64,000 bases of DNA from Eubacteriales bacterium (GCA_030524175.1 JAUNHC010000022.1:21669-85668); one strand, 5' to 3'. Shown: positions 8,630 through 18,885, counted from the stretch's first letter. Program-made: numbers and translations. The notes: generated from the letters alone by a model not told the origin.

Positions 8630-10486
8630 TTAACAGTTTTGCAATACACTATTGTCCAGTATAAATGCAAACTCGTCTTCCGGCATCGGCCTGTAAAAAT
8701 AATATCCCTGTATTAAATCACATCCGTTAGAACGCAGGAACTCAACCTGTTCCTCTGTCTCAATCCCCTCTGCCACTGTGCGCATCTCCAGTTTCCGGAT
8801 CATCTGAAGGATTCCCTGTACAATAATACGTTCCTTCTCAATATCTGCACTTTTCTTGAAAAAACGGGCATCCAGCTTCAAAACATCAATTGACATATCC
8901 TTCAGCATACTGAGGGAAGAATACCCTGTCCCAAAATCATCCAATGAACATAAAAAACCATTATTGTGAAGCTCATTTACAATATCCATCATGTATTCCT
9001 GATTCTCACAGGCCACTGTCTCTGTAAACTCAATCTCAATAACATTGTCAGGTATCCCATATTTATTTTTTATTTCCGCATAGATTTCCACAAAATTAGG
9101 CGTGTAGAACCGGATCTTTGATACATTCACCGATATGGGGATTACTTTCAATCCCTTTACTAATCTGTCATGAAGGAACCGGCACACCTCTTCGAACACA
9201 TATTGGTCCAGTATCCTGATACTGTGGTTCTTCTCAAAAACAGGAATAAACTGACCGGGCATATAAAAGCTTCCGTCTGTACTTCTCCACCGCACCAAGG
9301 CTTCCGCAGACTGGACACTCCCGTCCGCCGGTGAGACCTTTGGCTGGAAATATACAAGAAACTCATGGTTTGCCAAAGCACTAGCCATCCTGTCGGAAAT
9401 CCTTATTTCAGAAAGCATCTTGTCCCGGATGCTCTCATCATAAAAAGCATAATGCTTTCTCGGCATATTTTTCACGGTTTTTTTAGCATAGTTGGCACGG
9501 TTGATCAGCCCTTGGACATCTAACTGCTCAATAACATCCTCTATACAGCAGAACCCGCACACAACTGTAACATTATGCCTGTCAGGAAGAACCTCCTGCT
9601 CCAAAAAGGAATTATCAATATCCATCTGCCTGGCTAATAGTTCATCCTTATCCTCATAACGCCTGAGAGCCATGAAACAATCCGCCACATTTCTGCCGAA
9701 CAGTTCATCCTCCCCCATGGATTCCTGCATGAGCTGTGTATATTTCTTTAAAAGCAGATCCCCGCTCTCATAACCAAACACATCATTTATATACTTAAAA
9801 TTCTCAAAATCTATATACAGCACAGCAAACTTAAGTCCCGGATTCTTAAGGATGATGTCATCCCCATCCTTAAGAAAACGGGCAAGATTTAACGCTCCTG
9901 TAAGAGGATCTCTTCCTGCCTGTTCCGTAAGCATCTCCGTCTTCTTGTTCAAGTCAAAATATTTTTTCACATAATTTATAACCGCAGCAATACAGGCGAT
10001 CAAACAAAAAACAGCCGTAATGATCAGTCGTCTGGACAATGCGTATGAACGCTCACCGGAATACTCTTCTATAGAAAATACAGTTTCATTGGCCAAGTCG
10101 AAAAAATCTTCACTGCACTCAAGGAGCGGTTCCTTGCTGCCGCCCTCCCTGACTGCTTCGATCTCCTCCAGCATATGTCCCCATTGATCGTCCAGCATTT
10201 CCAAATCTTTATTAAAGCTCTCATACCCGGTCCGTTTGAGACCGTATTTCCCTTCTCCTGTCAAAAGCTCATCAAGAATACCACTCACATAGCCGATCAG
10301 TTCATCATTAGGCTTATCATTTGTCTCCAGCTTTATCACTCTTTGAGAAGCTCCGCGCACAATCCCAACATAATTTATCAGCTTCCCATAGGTACTGATA
10401 TCCGTCATAGTCCTTGCCGACAGAAAACTCACCGCCAGAACCACCATTAACACAAATGGAAGCACTAATTTTATCTTCTTGCTCAT
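8630..10486 (-). CDS. Membrane-bound GGDEF-EAL protein, probable c-di-GMP phosphodiesterase
   Basis: A 618-residue protein. Residues 7-24 and about 152-170 are TM helices bounding an extracytoplasmic sensor region. A GGDEF domain (GRDPLTGALNLARFL...IDFENFKYINDVFGY) follows, but the signature loop reads GRNVADCF instead of GGDEF, so it is very likely inactive as a cyclase. The C-terminal EAL domain keeps EALVRW, EFTET, DDFGTGYSSL and VAEGIETEEQ, the metal and substrate residues of active phosphodiesterases. It should lower c-di-GMP in response to an external cue. It stands alone between the Bce module and an acetyltransferase gene; its RBS is weak. Confidence 0.92.
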   Translation of the reverse strand: MSKKIKLVLPFVLMVVLAVSFLSARTMTDISTYGKLINYVGIVRGASQRVIKLETNDKPNDELIGYVSGILDELLTGEGKYGLKRTGYESFNKDLEMLDDQWGHMLEEIEAVREGGSKEPLLECSEDFFDLANETVFSIEEYSGERSYALSRRLIITAVFCLIACIAAVINYVKKYFDLNKKTEMLTEQAGRDPLTGALNLARFLKDGDDIILKNPGLKFAVLYIDFENFKYINDVFGYESGDLLLKKYTQLMQESMGEDELFGRNVADCFMALRRYEDKDELLARQMDIDNSFLEQEVLPDRHNVTVVCGFCCIEDVIEQLDVQGLINRANYAKKTVKNMPRKHYAFYDESIRDKMLSEIRISDRMASALANHEFLVYFQPKVSPADGSVQSAEALVRWRSTDGSFYMPGQFIPVFEKNHSIRILDQYVFEEVCRFLHDRLVKGLKVIPISVNVSKIRFYTPNFVEIYAEIKNKYGIPDNVIEIEFTETVACENQEYMMDIVNELHNNGFLCSLDDFGTGYSSLSMLKDMSIDVLKLDARFFKKSADIEKERIIVQGILQMIRKLEMRTVAEGIETEEQVEFLRSNGCDLIQGYYFYRPMPEDEFAFILDNSVLQNC

Positions 10487-10632
10487 AGAGATAACCCCCG
10501 CCCCTGTCTTCTGTCATAGAAATCAATGACATCTATTTCATTCTATCACTTTGCCGGACAAATATCATCATCTATTTAGCTTATTTATGCCATTTTTCCC
10601 CTCTTTACACGCCCACATTCACCCGGCATATC

Positions 10633-11244
10633 CTATAAATCAATTTCCCTGTTTTTAAAGTAATATTTTCTGTCATTGTCATTAATTTCCCTCAGCACCC
10701 GGCAGGGATTCCCCACCGCAACCACATTGGCAGGTATGTCCTTATTCACTATACTTCCAGCTCCTATGACAGAGTTCTCCCCAACAGTCACACCGGGAAG
10801 TATTACAGAATTGGAACCGATCCAGGCATTTTTGCCGATATGTACAGGCAGGTTATACTGTACCTGCTTTATCCTTAACTCCGGCGAAATAGGATGTGTC
10901 GCTGCACACAAGGTTACATTCGGCCCAAACATTACATTATCCCCAACATATATGCCGGTGTCATCCACCAGGACCAGATTAAAATTAGCATATATATTCT
11001 TCCCGAAATGCACATTCCTGCCGCCCCAGTTAGCGCGCAGGGGAGACTCGATATAGCAGCCCTCACCTATTTCTGCGAACATTTCCTTTAACAATTCATT
11101 TTTCTCACTCTGCTGCGCGGGACTTAATTGATTGTACTGAAAAAGCTTCTCCGCATAAGCCATCTGCTCCTTGATGAGCCTTTCATTATCACAAAAATAA
11201 AGCCTTCCGCTGTGCATTCTTTCTATTGTCTCTTCATAGTTCAT
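10633..11244 (-). CDS. Sugar O-acetyltransferase (maltose/galactoside acetyltransferase family)
   Basis: A 203-residue left-handed beta-helix enzyme. The N-terminal Mac domain (RMHSGRLYFCDNERLIKEQ) is followed by hexapeptide repeats and the active-site region ATHPISPELR, which supplies the catalytic His, then IGSNSVILPGVTVGENSVIGAGS. Members transfer acetyl from acetyl-CoA to the 6-OH of maltose, glucose or galactosides in the cytoplasm. A good RBS (AAGGAG) precedes ATG 11244. It is a single gene with no obvious partner; the substrate cannot be fixed. Confidence 0.9.
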   Translation of the reverse strand: MNYEETIERMHSGRLYFCDNERLIKEQMAYAEKLFQYNQLSPAQQSEKNELLKEMFAEIGEGCYIESPLRANWGGRNVHFGKNIYANFNLVLVDDTGIYVGDNVMFGPNVTLCAATHPISPELRIKQVQYNLPVHIGKNAWIGSNSVILPGVTVGENSVIGAGSIVNKDIPANVVAVGNPCRVLREINDNDRKYYFKNREIDL

Positions 11245-11331
11245 ATCTTACACTCTCCTTATACTGCGTTTACAGCCCGCGCTGCGGCTCCGGGTTTACT
11301 TTCTGCGGCCGCCTGGCCTAAAGGTCAGTAT

Positions 11332-12600
11332 TCAGTATAGCATAAACACTAATACAAATGCCATTCCGTCAGCGCATTTTTCCCCATAGATTTCTCCCCC
11401 CATTTTGCGCATTATTTCCCGGCAGATATACAGGCCCAGTCCGTTCCCCTGGCTACGGGTGCTGTTAGTGCCTCTGAAGAAGCTTTCAAAAATATGATTG
11501 ATGTCATTGTCTGTGACAATACTTCCTGTGTTGTAAATACGGATGAGCCTGCAATATTCTTCCTGGTAAAAACTGATTTCAATCCTTCCTCCGTCACCGT
11601 ACTTGAAGGCGTTCTCAAATATATTTTCCAGTACTTCCAGGGAACGTTCCAAATCGCCCTTCAAAAGACAGTTCTCATACCTGCCCATCTTCAATTCCAC
11701 CATGCGGAGTCTGCATTTTTCCTTGTATACGCTGAGAAATTTCTCCATAAGATCCGATAGATAGAACTCACTGTTCTCAACCTTGATATCAATAATATCT
11801 TCCCTGGACGTCTCCATTATCCTTTCCACATACTGCTCGATTTCCTGTACCTTTTTCCCTATCTGGGTCAATGCGTACTGCTTCTCTTCCTCTGTTCCGT
11901 AAAGTTCTTCTGTCAGAGCCTTTTCATATAATTTAATGGTATTAAGGGGTGTCTTGATATCATGGGAAAGAGATAAAAGCATCATTTTTTTCTCTTTGAC
12001 AAGCTGAAGTTCTCTTTTCTTAGACACTGCAAGTGTGTCTTTAAGCCGCCCTACCGCCCGCATAAAATCCCCGAAATATTTTCCCTTTTCTTCACTGATC
12101 TCGCTGTTCAGATGTCCTTTTGCCAGTTCATGAGGAAGTTCACTCATACGGCTAAAGGGTTTGATAAGCTTTCTCTTAAGGTAAAACAACAAAACAAGGA
12201 TATATGTTTCCATCAAGAGAAGCACTGTCTCACTTACCAAAAACATATATCCTGTATTCTTATCAGACCGGAGATAATCAAACCGGAGATTTCCGAGAAA
12301 CTTCCCATTTTCATACCAGGGTCTTATCTCTGTCTGCATATCACCGGACTGCCGGAAGAAATCAACAACCTCTGACTCACCGCTGCCATTTGGAAGAAAT
12401 CTCACCTTTTTTACATATTCATAGTTATCCAGGGACGGTTGGACGAACGTTCCCTCCAGACTGTGATAAATCCGGTTGATCTCCACCCTGTACAGATTGT
12501 TTTCATGGTTTGTCCAGAAATATAAGAAAAAACCACAGGATGCTGCCAGTAAGAAATAAACTGCCGCAGACATTATAATAACCCTGTTATATTTCTTCAT
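11332..12600 (-). CDS. Sensor histidine kinase with extracytoplasmic loop and HAMP
   Basis: A 422-residue kinase with TM helices near residues 9-29 and 124-142 enclosing a loop of about 95 residues, then a HAMP-like linker, a HisKA box (LLSLSHDIKTPLNTI) and a HATPase domain (N-box ENAFKYG, G-box GNGLGLYICREIM). Its start overlaps the regulator stop by 14 nt. Unlike the BceS kinase upstream in this window it has a true external loop, so it may sense a ligand directly. It closes the permease-ATPase-regulator-kinase operon. Confidence 0.9.
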   Translation of the reverse strand: MKKYNRVIIMSAAVYFLLAASCGFFLYFWTNHENNLYRVEINRIYHSLEGTFVQPSLDNYEYVKKVRFLPNGSGESEVVDFFRQSGDMQTEIRPWYENGKFLGNLRFDYLRSDKNTGYMFLVSETVLLLMETYILVLLFYLKRKLIKPFSRMSELPHELAKGHLNSEISEEKGKYFGDFMRAVGRLKDTLAVSKKRELQLVKEKKMMLLSLSHDIKTPLNTIKLYEKALTEELYGTEEEKQYALTQIGKKVQEIEQYVERIMETSREDIIDIKVENSEFYLSDLMEKFLSVYKEKCRLRMVELKMGRYENCLLKGDLERSLEVLENIFENAFKYGDGGRIEISFYQEEYCRLIRIYNTGSIVTDNDINHIFESFFRGTNSTRSQGNGLGLYICREIMRKMGGEIYGEKCADGMAFVLVFMLY

Positions 12601-13267
12601 ACCGGTATCCCACTCCCCAGACTGTCTGTATTCTTTGAGGATGCTTCTGGTCCTTCTCCACTTTTTCCCTCAGCATTCTGATATGGACTGTAAGTGTCTG
12701 ATTTTCGCTTTCGCTGAAACATCCCCATATACTGTTGAAAATATACTCCTTATTCAGCACGGTCCCAGGATTTTCCACAAACAGCATGAGAAGATCAAAT
12801 TCTTTTGCATTTAGCTTCACTTCTTCCCTCTCAAGCCACACCCTCCTGGCATTTCTGTCAACAGTGATCCCCCCTGACACAAGAATACCGGAGTCCGTAT
12901 TCAGACTGTAGCTTCTGTTCAGCAGAGCTTCTGTCTTAGCCAGAAGCAGATCCATATCAAAGGGCTTTTCCATATAATCATCTGCGCCAAGCCCATAACC
13001 ATTCAGTTTATCGCTTTTATCGCATCTGGCACTAAGGATGATCACAGGCATGCTGCATTTCCTCCGGGCTGCCCGGCAGACAGCAAAACCATCAATACCG
13101 GGCAGCATAATATCAAGTATCATAAGTTTTACGCTCTCTGCCCCCAAATAATCAAGAGCCGCCTCTCCGCTGCATACATGCTCAACGGTATATCCTGACT
13201 TCTCAAGAAACAATTTTGTCAGGCTGCCGATTTCTTCGTTGTCTTCCACAAGCAAAATATCTTTCAT
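12587..13267 (-). CDS. OmpR-family response regulator
   Basis: A 226-residue regulator with acidic pocket LLVEDNEE, phosphoacceptor in LMILDIMLPGIDG and Lys in MEKPF, and a C-terminal winged helix (LNAKEFDLLMLF, LTVHIRMLREKVE, VWGVGYRYEE). It pairs with the overlapping kinase and follows the ATPase gene by 17 nt. It presumably controls this ABC module and perhaps envelope genes elsewhere. Confidence 0.92.
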   Translation of the reverse strand: MKDILLVEDNEEIGSLTKLFLEKSGYTVEHVCSGEAALDYLGAESVKLMILDIMLPGIDGFAVCRAARRKCSMPVIILSARCDKSDKLNGYGLGADDYMEKPFDMDLLLAKTEALLNRSYSLNTDSGILVSGGITVDRNARRVWLEREEVKLNAKEFDLLMLFVENPGTVLNKEYIFNSIWGCFSESENQTLTVHIRMLREKVEKDQKHPQRIQTVWGVGYRYEEI

Positions 13268-13284
13268 TCAAATGTCTCCTGTTG

Positions 13285-14055
13285 TTACCAGCCCATTTTT
13301 ACCAGCCAGGCATCCAGTTTTCGCTCTCTTGACCGGTTATCCTGTGAAGCGTCCCATTTTCCTAATGCAATCTCGTCCTTGATATCGCCGTCCTCAATAT
13401 ACAGCACTCTCTCACATCTTGACGCCACCTTCATATCATGAGTCACAAGGAGAATACTGGTTTCATACTCGCTGTTAATACGGTTCAGCTCATTCATAAC
13501 CTCAATGGAATTCTGTTTATTAAGCGCCCCGGTTGGCTCATCGGCAAAAATTATCTTAGGATTATTTATCATACTACGACAAATGCACGCCCTTTGCAAC
13601 TGTCCGCCGGATACTTCCGTGATATCATTTTGGCCAATATCACTGATTCCCAGCTTATTCATCAATACTTTAGCCCTGTCGTTGATTTCTTTTCTTTTGG
13701 ATTTGTTTCCTCCTGCTGCCTGATATGCCGGCATAATAATGTTGTCAAGAACAGAAAGATTTTTCAGCATATACATCTGCTGGAATACAAACCCCATCTC
13801 CTTCAGCCGCACATCACTTAAATCCTTACCTTTAAGGGACGTAAGATCTCTTCCGAAAAAATCCACCTTTCCGGCTGTGGCTTCATCCATTCCGCTCACT
13901 GTATATAAAAAGGTGGTTTTTCCCGACCCTGATGCCCCCATCACTGCTGTCATCTCACCCTGTTCCAGTTCCATATTTATATTGCGCAGGATATTATTCT
14001 GGCGCTTATTCACAATATATGTTTTGCATAAATTTGATACTCTAAGCTTGCTCAT
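13285..14055 (-). CDS. ABC transporter ATPase of the LolD/MacB group
   Basis: A 256-residue ATPase: Walker A GASGSGKTT, Q-loop FVFQQMYMLKNL, signature VSGGQLQR, Walker B IIFADEPTGALN and H-loop LVTHD. A short extension ends DAWLVKMGW. It serves the large FtsX-type permease encoded 61 nt upstream. Such pairs work as mechanotransmission or peptide-resistance transporters rather than classical exporters. Confidence 0.92.
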   Translation of the reverse strand: MSKLRVSNLCKTYIVNKRQNNILRNINMELEQGEMTAVMGASGSGKTTFLYTVSGMDEATAGKVDFFGRDLTSLKGKDLSDVRLKEMGFVFQQMYMLKNLSVLDNIIMPAYQAAGGNKSKRKEINDRAKVLMNKLGISDIGQNDITEVSGGQLQRACICRSMINNPKIIFADEPTGALNKQNSIEVMNELNRINSEYETSILLVTHDMKVASRCERVLYIEDGDIKDEIALGKWDASQDNRSRERKLDAWLVKMGW

Positions 14056-14116
14056 TCTTTACTCCTTTATGTTTCATATGATTTTCACTTCAGATCTGCG
14101 GCTGTGTTCAGAACTT

Positions 14117-16489
14117 TTATTCCAGGTTATTCAGCTCCTGGATACGGATACGCTTCACTCTCCCGGAAGCCGCTGCCGCTGCCAGAATAATGGCGATGAG
14201 CAAAATCCCCGGATATATCACGTATGCCTCAACGATATCAACCTGAATCGTAATCTCCGCCCCCATTATCCCGAAAATTGGAGTGAGCAAAAACCGATTG
14301 CTCAATACGGACAACGGAATAGCGGCAAGCATGGAAATCACAACCACCCATACCATACGTATCACCTGCCAGCCTCTGATCACCCTGTTGGAAAAGCCCA
14401 TGCTTTTCATCATCGCAATTTCGCCTTTTTCCCTGACAATAAACAGCTGCTCCATCATAATGGAAATCAGGGCGATCACATCGCAGAGTAAAGCTGTCAT
14501 AGGTGCCAGAACCTCTTTAAGAACAGACCGGATGCTCCCGATATTTCCTTCCAGGATTTCCATGGCAGTTCCCCATGTATATTGAGGCAGCTCTTTCTGG
14601 AGTTCTTTTTTCATCTCTTCCTGAGTCAAGGTTGTGTCCATATTCACCATCACCGACCAGGCAGCAAAGATTCTCTCACCCTGAATATCGATCACGGGAT
14701 TCATCCTGATACTGCTGCCAATCTGCATATAATCGCTGTAGGTTCCGGTGATAATAAAATCCCTCTCCCTGCCGCCTATCACAGCATGGACCGTATCTCC
14801 TAACTCCCAGCCTGTTGTTTTCAGGATGTTTTTTGAAACAGCAATTTCGTTCTCAAGAAGCGGAGCTGTTCCCTCACTGTATGTCAAATAACCGGAATCT
14901 CCCCTTATCTGTGTAGTGGACACTGCAATTTTGTCACCCTCCTGCTTGTAATAGAACAAGTTTATAAGATGGGGCACTGTTAATTCCGCCTCATATCCCT
15001 TTTCCTTTAGGTCTTTCTTTAACTGTTGTGCCCTCTCATCCACCTCTGCCACAGTCATAAGGCTCTGATTTCCGCCTCCCGTAAAGGATGTCATATACAC
15101 AGAACTGTCCGGATCCAGGGAAAACTTGCTGATCATCTCCCTGCTGTTCATAGTATTGACTGTATTCAGAGGAATACTGATAAGCACAAAACTGATGCAG
15201 AAGGTGATAATGAGCACAACATATCTTTTCAAGTGACTTAAAATATCATTTAATCCCAAATACACAGGAATAGACATTCTGCTTCTGGAAAAAAGCTTTA
15301 TGCCTTTTCTCTTGTGATACCGTTCCCCGTTCTGGCCTCCGCGTATAGCTTCTATCACTGAAATTTTATTGATCTTTTTGGTACATCTGTAACAAAAAAG
15401 TATAACAACCGCCGCCACAAGCAGCGCTCCTGCCATGTTGGCCCACAGATATGCACTGCTGTCTGCCAGTATGATATTTTTACTCACCCCGCCGATCATA
15501 GCCCTGGAAACCGGAAAGCTTAAAGCCAGGCCTATACCTGCCCCTGCCGCTGTCAGCAGCAGATACTTCACAAGATAAATTCTGCGTATAGTAAAATTCC
15601 TTAATCCTATTGCCTGCATGATGCCTATTTCGCTGTAGTTCTCCTCCATGGTAAACACCAGGGTAAAGCGCAGAACCAAAAAAGCTATGAGGATAAAGCA
15701 GATCCCCGCCAGGATCAGCAAGGCTGCTAACACTATATCCATCACATACAGAAGCTTATACATAGAGCGGTCAATTTTTGTGACAATACTGGTAAATCCC
15801 CGGGTGCTGATGGTTTTAGTGAGTTCATTTTCATTGTTGGTATGGATAAGATATACTCCAAATATATTATCGCCACCTGCCCTGCTGTACTTCTCAAAAT
15901 CCTGCCCATTCAGGAGTATCCTGCCCATTCCGCCCATATCTGTTCCGAACGCAGCATCCTTCACTTCACTCTTTATGGTAAATTCCTGTTCTGTTCCGTC
16001 TATGTCAACAATAAGCTTATCTCCCGGTACAAGATCATTTTTCTCCATAGACCTGACGTCCAGAACAATTTCACCGTTTTTCAGTTCAACCTCTTTATTG
16101 TCTCTCCCGAATACCTTACAGTATTTACCTGTATTACTGCCCAGATAATTGGTGATCCCTCCCGACTCATAATCTGACCTTTTTCCGTTCTTCTCCACCT
16201 TAAGCCCTTCTTCGGGCACTGCTACAAGCCTGGCATATTCATAGTCATTCACCTCTTGCTGATCCTCCAGAAATTCACCCAAGCCTTCATCCTCAGATGT
16301 TTTATCCGTAAGAAGTGTGATTTCCGGTATATTGGCATAGTCCAGAAAATAGTCGATCCCTTTTGATACGGTCAGGATATTGTTAAGGCTTGATGACAAA
16401 AATACTGTCGCCAGAAGTATAAACAAAAATAAAATAATATTTACACCCTTCCGCCTCTTCAAATCCTTCCTTAAAACTTTAAACAGCAT
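14117..16489 (-). CDS. Large FtsX-type ABC permease
   Basis: A 790-residue permease with an N-terminal TM (VNIILFLFILLATVFLSS), a first extracytoplasmic domain (about residues 40-250), FtsX block one (about 255-390), a second TM plus external domain (about 430-660) and FtsX block two (about 665-785). This duplicated layout is typical of the ten-TM transporters linked to antimicrobial peptide or lipoprotein handling. It is the first gene of the four-gene operon that ends with the sensor kinase at 11332, an order opposite to the first Bce module. No substrate is evident. Confidence 0.9.
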   Translation of the reverse strand: MLFKVLRKDLKRRKGVNIILFLFILLATVFLSSSLNNILTVSKGIDYFLDYANIPEITLLTDKTSEDEGLGEFLEDQQEVNDYEYARLVAVPEEGLKVEKNGKRSDYESGGITNYLGSNTGKYCKVFGRDNKEVELKNGEIVLDVRSMEKNDLVPGDKLIVDIDGTEQEFTIKSEVKDAAFGTDMGGMGRILLNGQDFEKYSRAGGDNIFGVYLIHTNNENELTKTISTRGFTSIVTKIDRSMYKLLYVMDIVLAALLILAGICFILIAFLVLRFTLVFTMEENYSEIGIMQAIGLRNFTIRRIYLVKYLLLTAAGAGIGLALSFPVSRAMIGGVSKNIILADSSAYLWANMAGALLVAAVVILFCYRCTKKINKISVIEAIRGGQNGERYHKRKGIKLFSRSRMSIPVYLGLNDILSHLKRYVVLIITFCISFVLISIPLNTVNTMNSREMISKFSLDPDSSVYMTSFTGGGNQSLMTVAEVDERAQQLKKDLKEKGYEAELTVPHLINLFYYKQEGDKIAVSTTQIRGDSGYLTYSEGTAPLLENEIAVSKNILKTTGWELGDTVHAVIGGRERDFIITGTYSDYMQIGSSIRMNPVIDIQGERIFAAWSVMVNMDTTLTQEEMKKELQKELPQYTWGTAMEILEGNIGSIRSVLKEVLAPMTALLCDVIALISIMMEQLFIVREKGEIAMMKSMGFSNRVIRGWQVIRMVWVVVISMLAAIPLSVLSNRFLLTPIFGIMGAEITIQVDIVEAYVIYPGILLIAIILAAAAASGRVKRIRIQELNNLE

Positions 16490-16578
16490 ACTCTTTACCT
16501 CTCTTTGCTTTATGAAGCTATTATAAATGGAGAATTATAAAAAAATCCTTAAATATATGAAAACGATGTAGGCAAAAC

Positions 16579-16624
16579 AAAAAAAGCTGCCGCTTCATGA
16601 TTTTTCATCTTGAAGCAACAGCTC
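16579..16624 (-). terminator. Rho-independent terminator of hcp
   Basis: Read on the minus strand, AGCTGTTGCTTCA pairs with TGAAGCGGCAGCT around a short loop and is followed by TTTTTTTG. It lies 16 nt past the hcp stop codon. Confidence 0.88.
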
Positions 16625-16640
16625 TCTTTTGCCTTTTCCA

Positions 16641-18233
16641 TTATCCCAATATAGCCTTTAAATCCTCTTCCGGTGTTGTAACAGGAGCAATATTGTAATG
16701 CTCTGCCAGATAACTGAGCACATTTGGGGATATAAATGCCGGCAAGGTGGGACCAAGACGGATATTCTTAATCCCCAGATGGAGCAGGGTCAGCAGGATA
16801 CAAACTGCCTTCTGCTCATACCACGACAGGATCATGGATAAAGGCAGCTCATTTACCTCACAGCCAAAAGCCTCCCCAAGGGCTGCCGCTACTTTAATGG
16901 CACTATACGCGTCATTGCACTGCCCCATATCCATCAGGCGGGGAAGTCCTGCCACAGAGCCTAAATCCATATCATTGAATCTGTACTTTCCGCAGGCCAA
17001 AGTAAGCACAACCGTATCCTCAGGTGTCTGCTTTACAAATTCCGTGTAATAATTCCGTCCCGGACGGGCACCGTCACAGCCTCCCACAAGGAAGAAGTGC
17101 TTGATCTTCCCGTCTTTTACAGCCTGGATAACCTGGTCAGCCACACCCAGAACAGTGCCATGACCAAATCCTGTTACCACTTTTCTTCCCCCGTTGATTC
17201 CGCAGAAGGATGTGTCTTCACTGAATCCCCCAAGCTCCAAAGCTTTTTCTATCACCGGAGAAAAATCTCTGTCATTTCCCACATGCTCTATGCCGGGATA
17301 TGAAACAACCTCTGTGGTAAACACTCTGTCCCGGTAGCTGTCCTTCACAGGCATGAGACAGTTTGTGGTGAAAAGTATGGGTGCAGGAAGGTGTGCAAAT
17401 TCCTTCTGCTGATTCTGCCACGCAGTACCGAAGTTGCCTTTCAGGTGTTTATACTTTTTCAGTTCCGGATACGCATGGGCCGGCAGCATTTCACCGTGCG
17501 TATAAACATTCACGCCTTTTCCATCCGTCTGCTCAAGAAGCAGCTTCAAGTCATAAAGGTCATGGCCCGTAATAACTATAAACGGTCCCTTTTCTACTGT
17601 CAGCGTAACCTCCGCGGGCGCAGGTGTACCGAAGGTATCTGTATTAGCCTTATCCAACATTTCCATACAAACAAGATTAACCTCTCCTGTTTCCATTACA
17701 ACGGGAAGAAGTTCCTCCATTCCCCAATCCTCTGCCAGAACAAACAAAGCCTTGCAGAGAAAATCGTTCACCTTGCTGCTGGTTCTGCCAAGCACCTCAG
17801 CATGGTACGCATAAGCGGCTATCCCTCTGATTCCAAATAAAATCAAGGATTTAAGAGAACGTACATCCTCCTGTGCATTCCACATTTTGTCCATATCATA
17901 ATTCTCTGTGTTTCCGCACGGAGAACAGCAGGAACCACATCCGGGAGCAAGCTTCCCTTTTTCTCCATTCACTCTCTTGATCAAATCCCGGAGAGTTTCC
18001 TCATTAAAATCCACATTCGTAACTGTGGCAAACAAACCCTCCATGATCAGTCTGTCTGTGTCCTTTGACCTTGGAAAACTACTGCATACACGAGCCAATC
18101 CAATCAAAGCACCTGTCAATTCATCCTGAAGCTTTGCCGCACCTGCAGACTTTCCGCAGACACCTGCCTTTCCCGTACAGCCTGTACACCCGGCTGTCTG
18201 CTCACACTGAAAACAAAACATTTTTTGTTCCAT
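16641..18233 (-). CDS. hcp: Hydroxylamine reductase / hybrid cluster protein
   Basis: A 530-residue enzyme. The N-terminal cysteine cluster (CFQCEQTAGCTGCTG and VCGK) binds the cubane cluster. The hybrid cluster ligands are recognisable in THGEMLPAH, TTNCLMPV, GGCDGARPGR, LACGKYRFN, GQCNDAYSA and SWYEQKAV. Hcp reduces NO or hydroxylamine in the cytoplasm and protects anaerobes from nitrosative stress; no hcr reductase partner is adjacent, which is usual for Clostridia. Start ATG 18233 follows GAGGAG. It is monocistronic with its own terminator; a palindrome at 18336-18350 upstream may be a regulator site. Confidence 0.95.
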   Translation of the reverse strand: MEQKMFCFQCEQTAGCTGCTGKAGVCGKSAGAAKLQDELTGALIGLARVCSSFPRSKDTDRLIMEGLFATVTNVDFNEETLRDLIKRVNGEKGKLAPGCGSCCSPCGNTENYDMDKMWNAQEDVRSLKSLILFGIRGIAAYAYHAEVLGRTSSKVNDFLCKALFVLAEDWGMEELLPVVMETGEVNLVCMEMLDKANTDTFGTPAPAEVTLTVEKGPFIVITGHDLYDLKLLLEQTDGKGVNVYTHGEMLPAHAYPELKKYKHLKGNFGTAWQNQQKEFAHLPAPILFTTNCLMPVKDSYRDRVFTTEVVSYPGIEHVGNDRDFSPVIEKALELGGFSEDTSFCGINGGRKVVTGFGHGTVLGVADQVIQAVKDGKIKHFFLVGGCDGARPGRNYYTEFVKQTPEDTVVLTLACGKYRFNDMDLGSVAGLPRLMDMGQCNDAYSAIKVAAALGEAFGCEVNELPLSMILSWYEQKAVCILLTLLHLGIKNIRLGPTLPAFISPNVLSYLAEHYNIAPVTTPEEDLKAILG

Positions 18234-18335
18234 AAATATTCACTCCTCGCTTTCATGTTATCGTAACAGTTCAGACAGACTGCCTTTAAGCTCTGTTACT
18301 GAGATAAGCATAATGAAACTTTAAGGTTTTGTATG

Positions 18336-18350
18336 TTGTTATTACAACAA
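18336..18350. promoter_or_regulatory. Palindrome upstream of hcp
   Basis: TTGTTATTACAACAA has matching 5-bp arms (TTGTT/AACAA) about 100 nt upstream of the hcp start. FNR/Crp-type regulators of hcp in other bacteria use sites of this general shape. The regulator is not in the window, so the role is inference. Confidence 0.4.
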
Positions 18351-18501
18351 AAACAATGGGCATTCTCAAAAGTTGAGTGTTAAACTGCCTGCCAATATGT
18401 CATTTCCTCATTTGTCCCGTTTTATCGTACTGTGTTTGAAGTAGAATAAAAGTAACTAGAACAAACGTTCGAAGTTAGTAATGATAAAGGAGAGCGTGCA
18501 T

Positions 18502-18729
18502 ATGGAAGATAACGACAGACTCATAGAAGTAGGAAAGCAGGTTAAGAGAATACGCAGAAGCCGGGACATCAGCCAGTTTAACTTCGCAGAAGCATTAGGA
18601 ATTTCAGATACCACTGTTTCCAGAATTGAAAACGGCTCCACAGCCATGAATATTCTGCTTTTGATGAAAATATCAGATGTTCTTAAAGTTGAAGTAAATG
18701 AAATTCTTATTCCTCCAAAAGACCAATAA
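18502..18729 (+). CDS. Small XRE-family regulator
   Basis: About 75 residues forming a single helix-turn-helix domain (QVKRIRRSRDISQFNFAEALGI, DTTVSRIENGST) plus a short tail. The start at ATG 18502 has AAAGGAG 9 nt upstream; the open frame begins slightly earlier at 18481. It stands between hcp and the giant RHS gene and is in the same direction as the latter, so it may regulate it. The 156 nt between the two genes hold no further feature I can support. Confidence 0.8.
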   Translation: MEDNDRLIEVGKQVKRIRRSRDISQFNFAEALGISDTTVSRIENGSTAMNILLLMKISDVLKVEVNEILIPPKDQ

Positions 18730-18885
18730 GGGCTGAAATCCCACAATATTGATATAAAACCCGACAAATCTGCTATTCCAGCAAGAACATATGTTTGGTA
18801 TCATAAAGATGTAAAGGAGCTCCTTACATGCCGGCACTGCAGGCCGGAAACCAAATAACAGACATGTATACAGGAGGAACATCTA

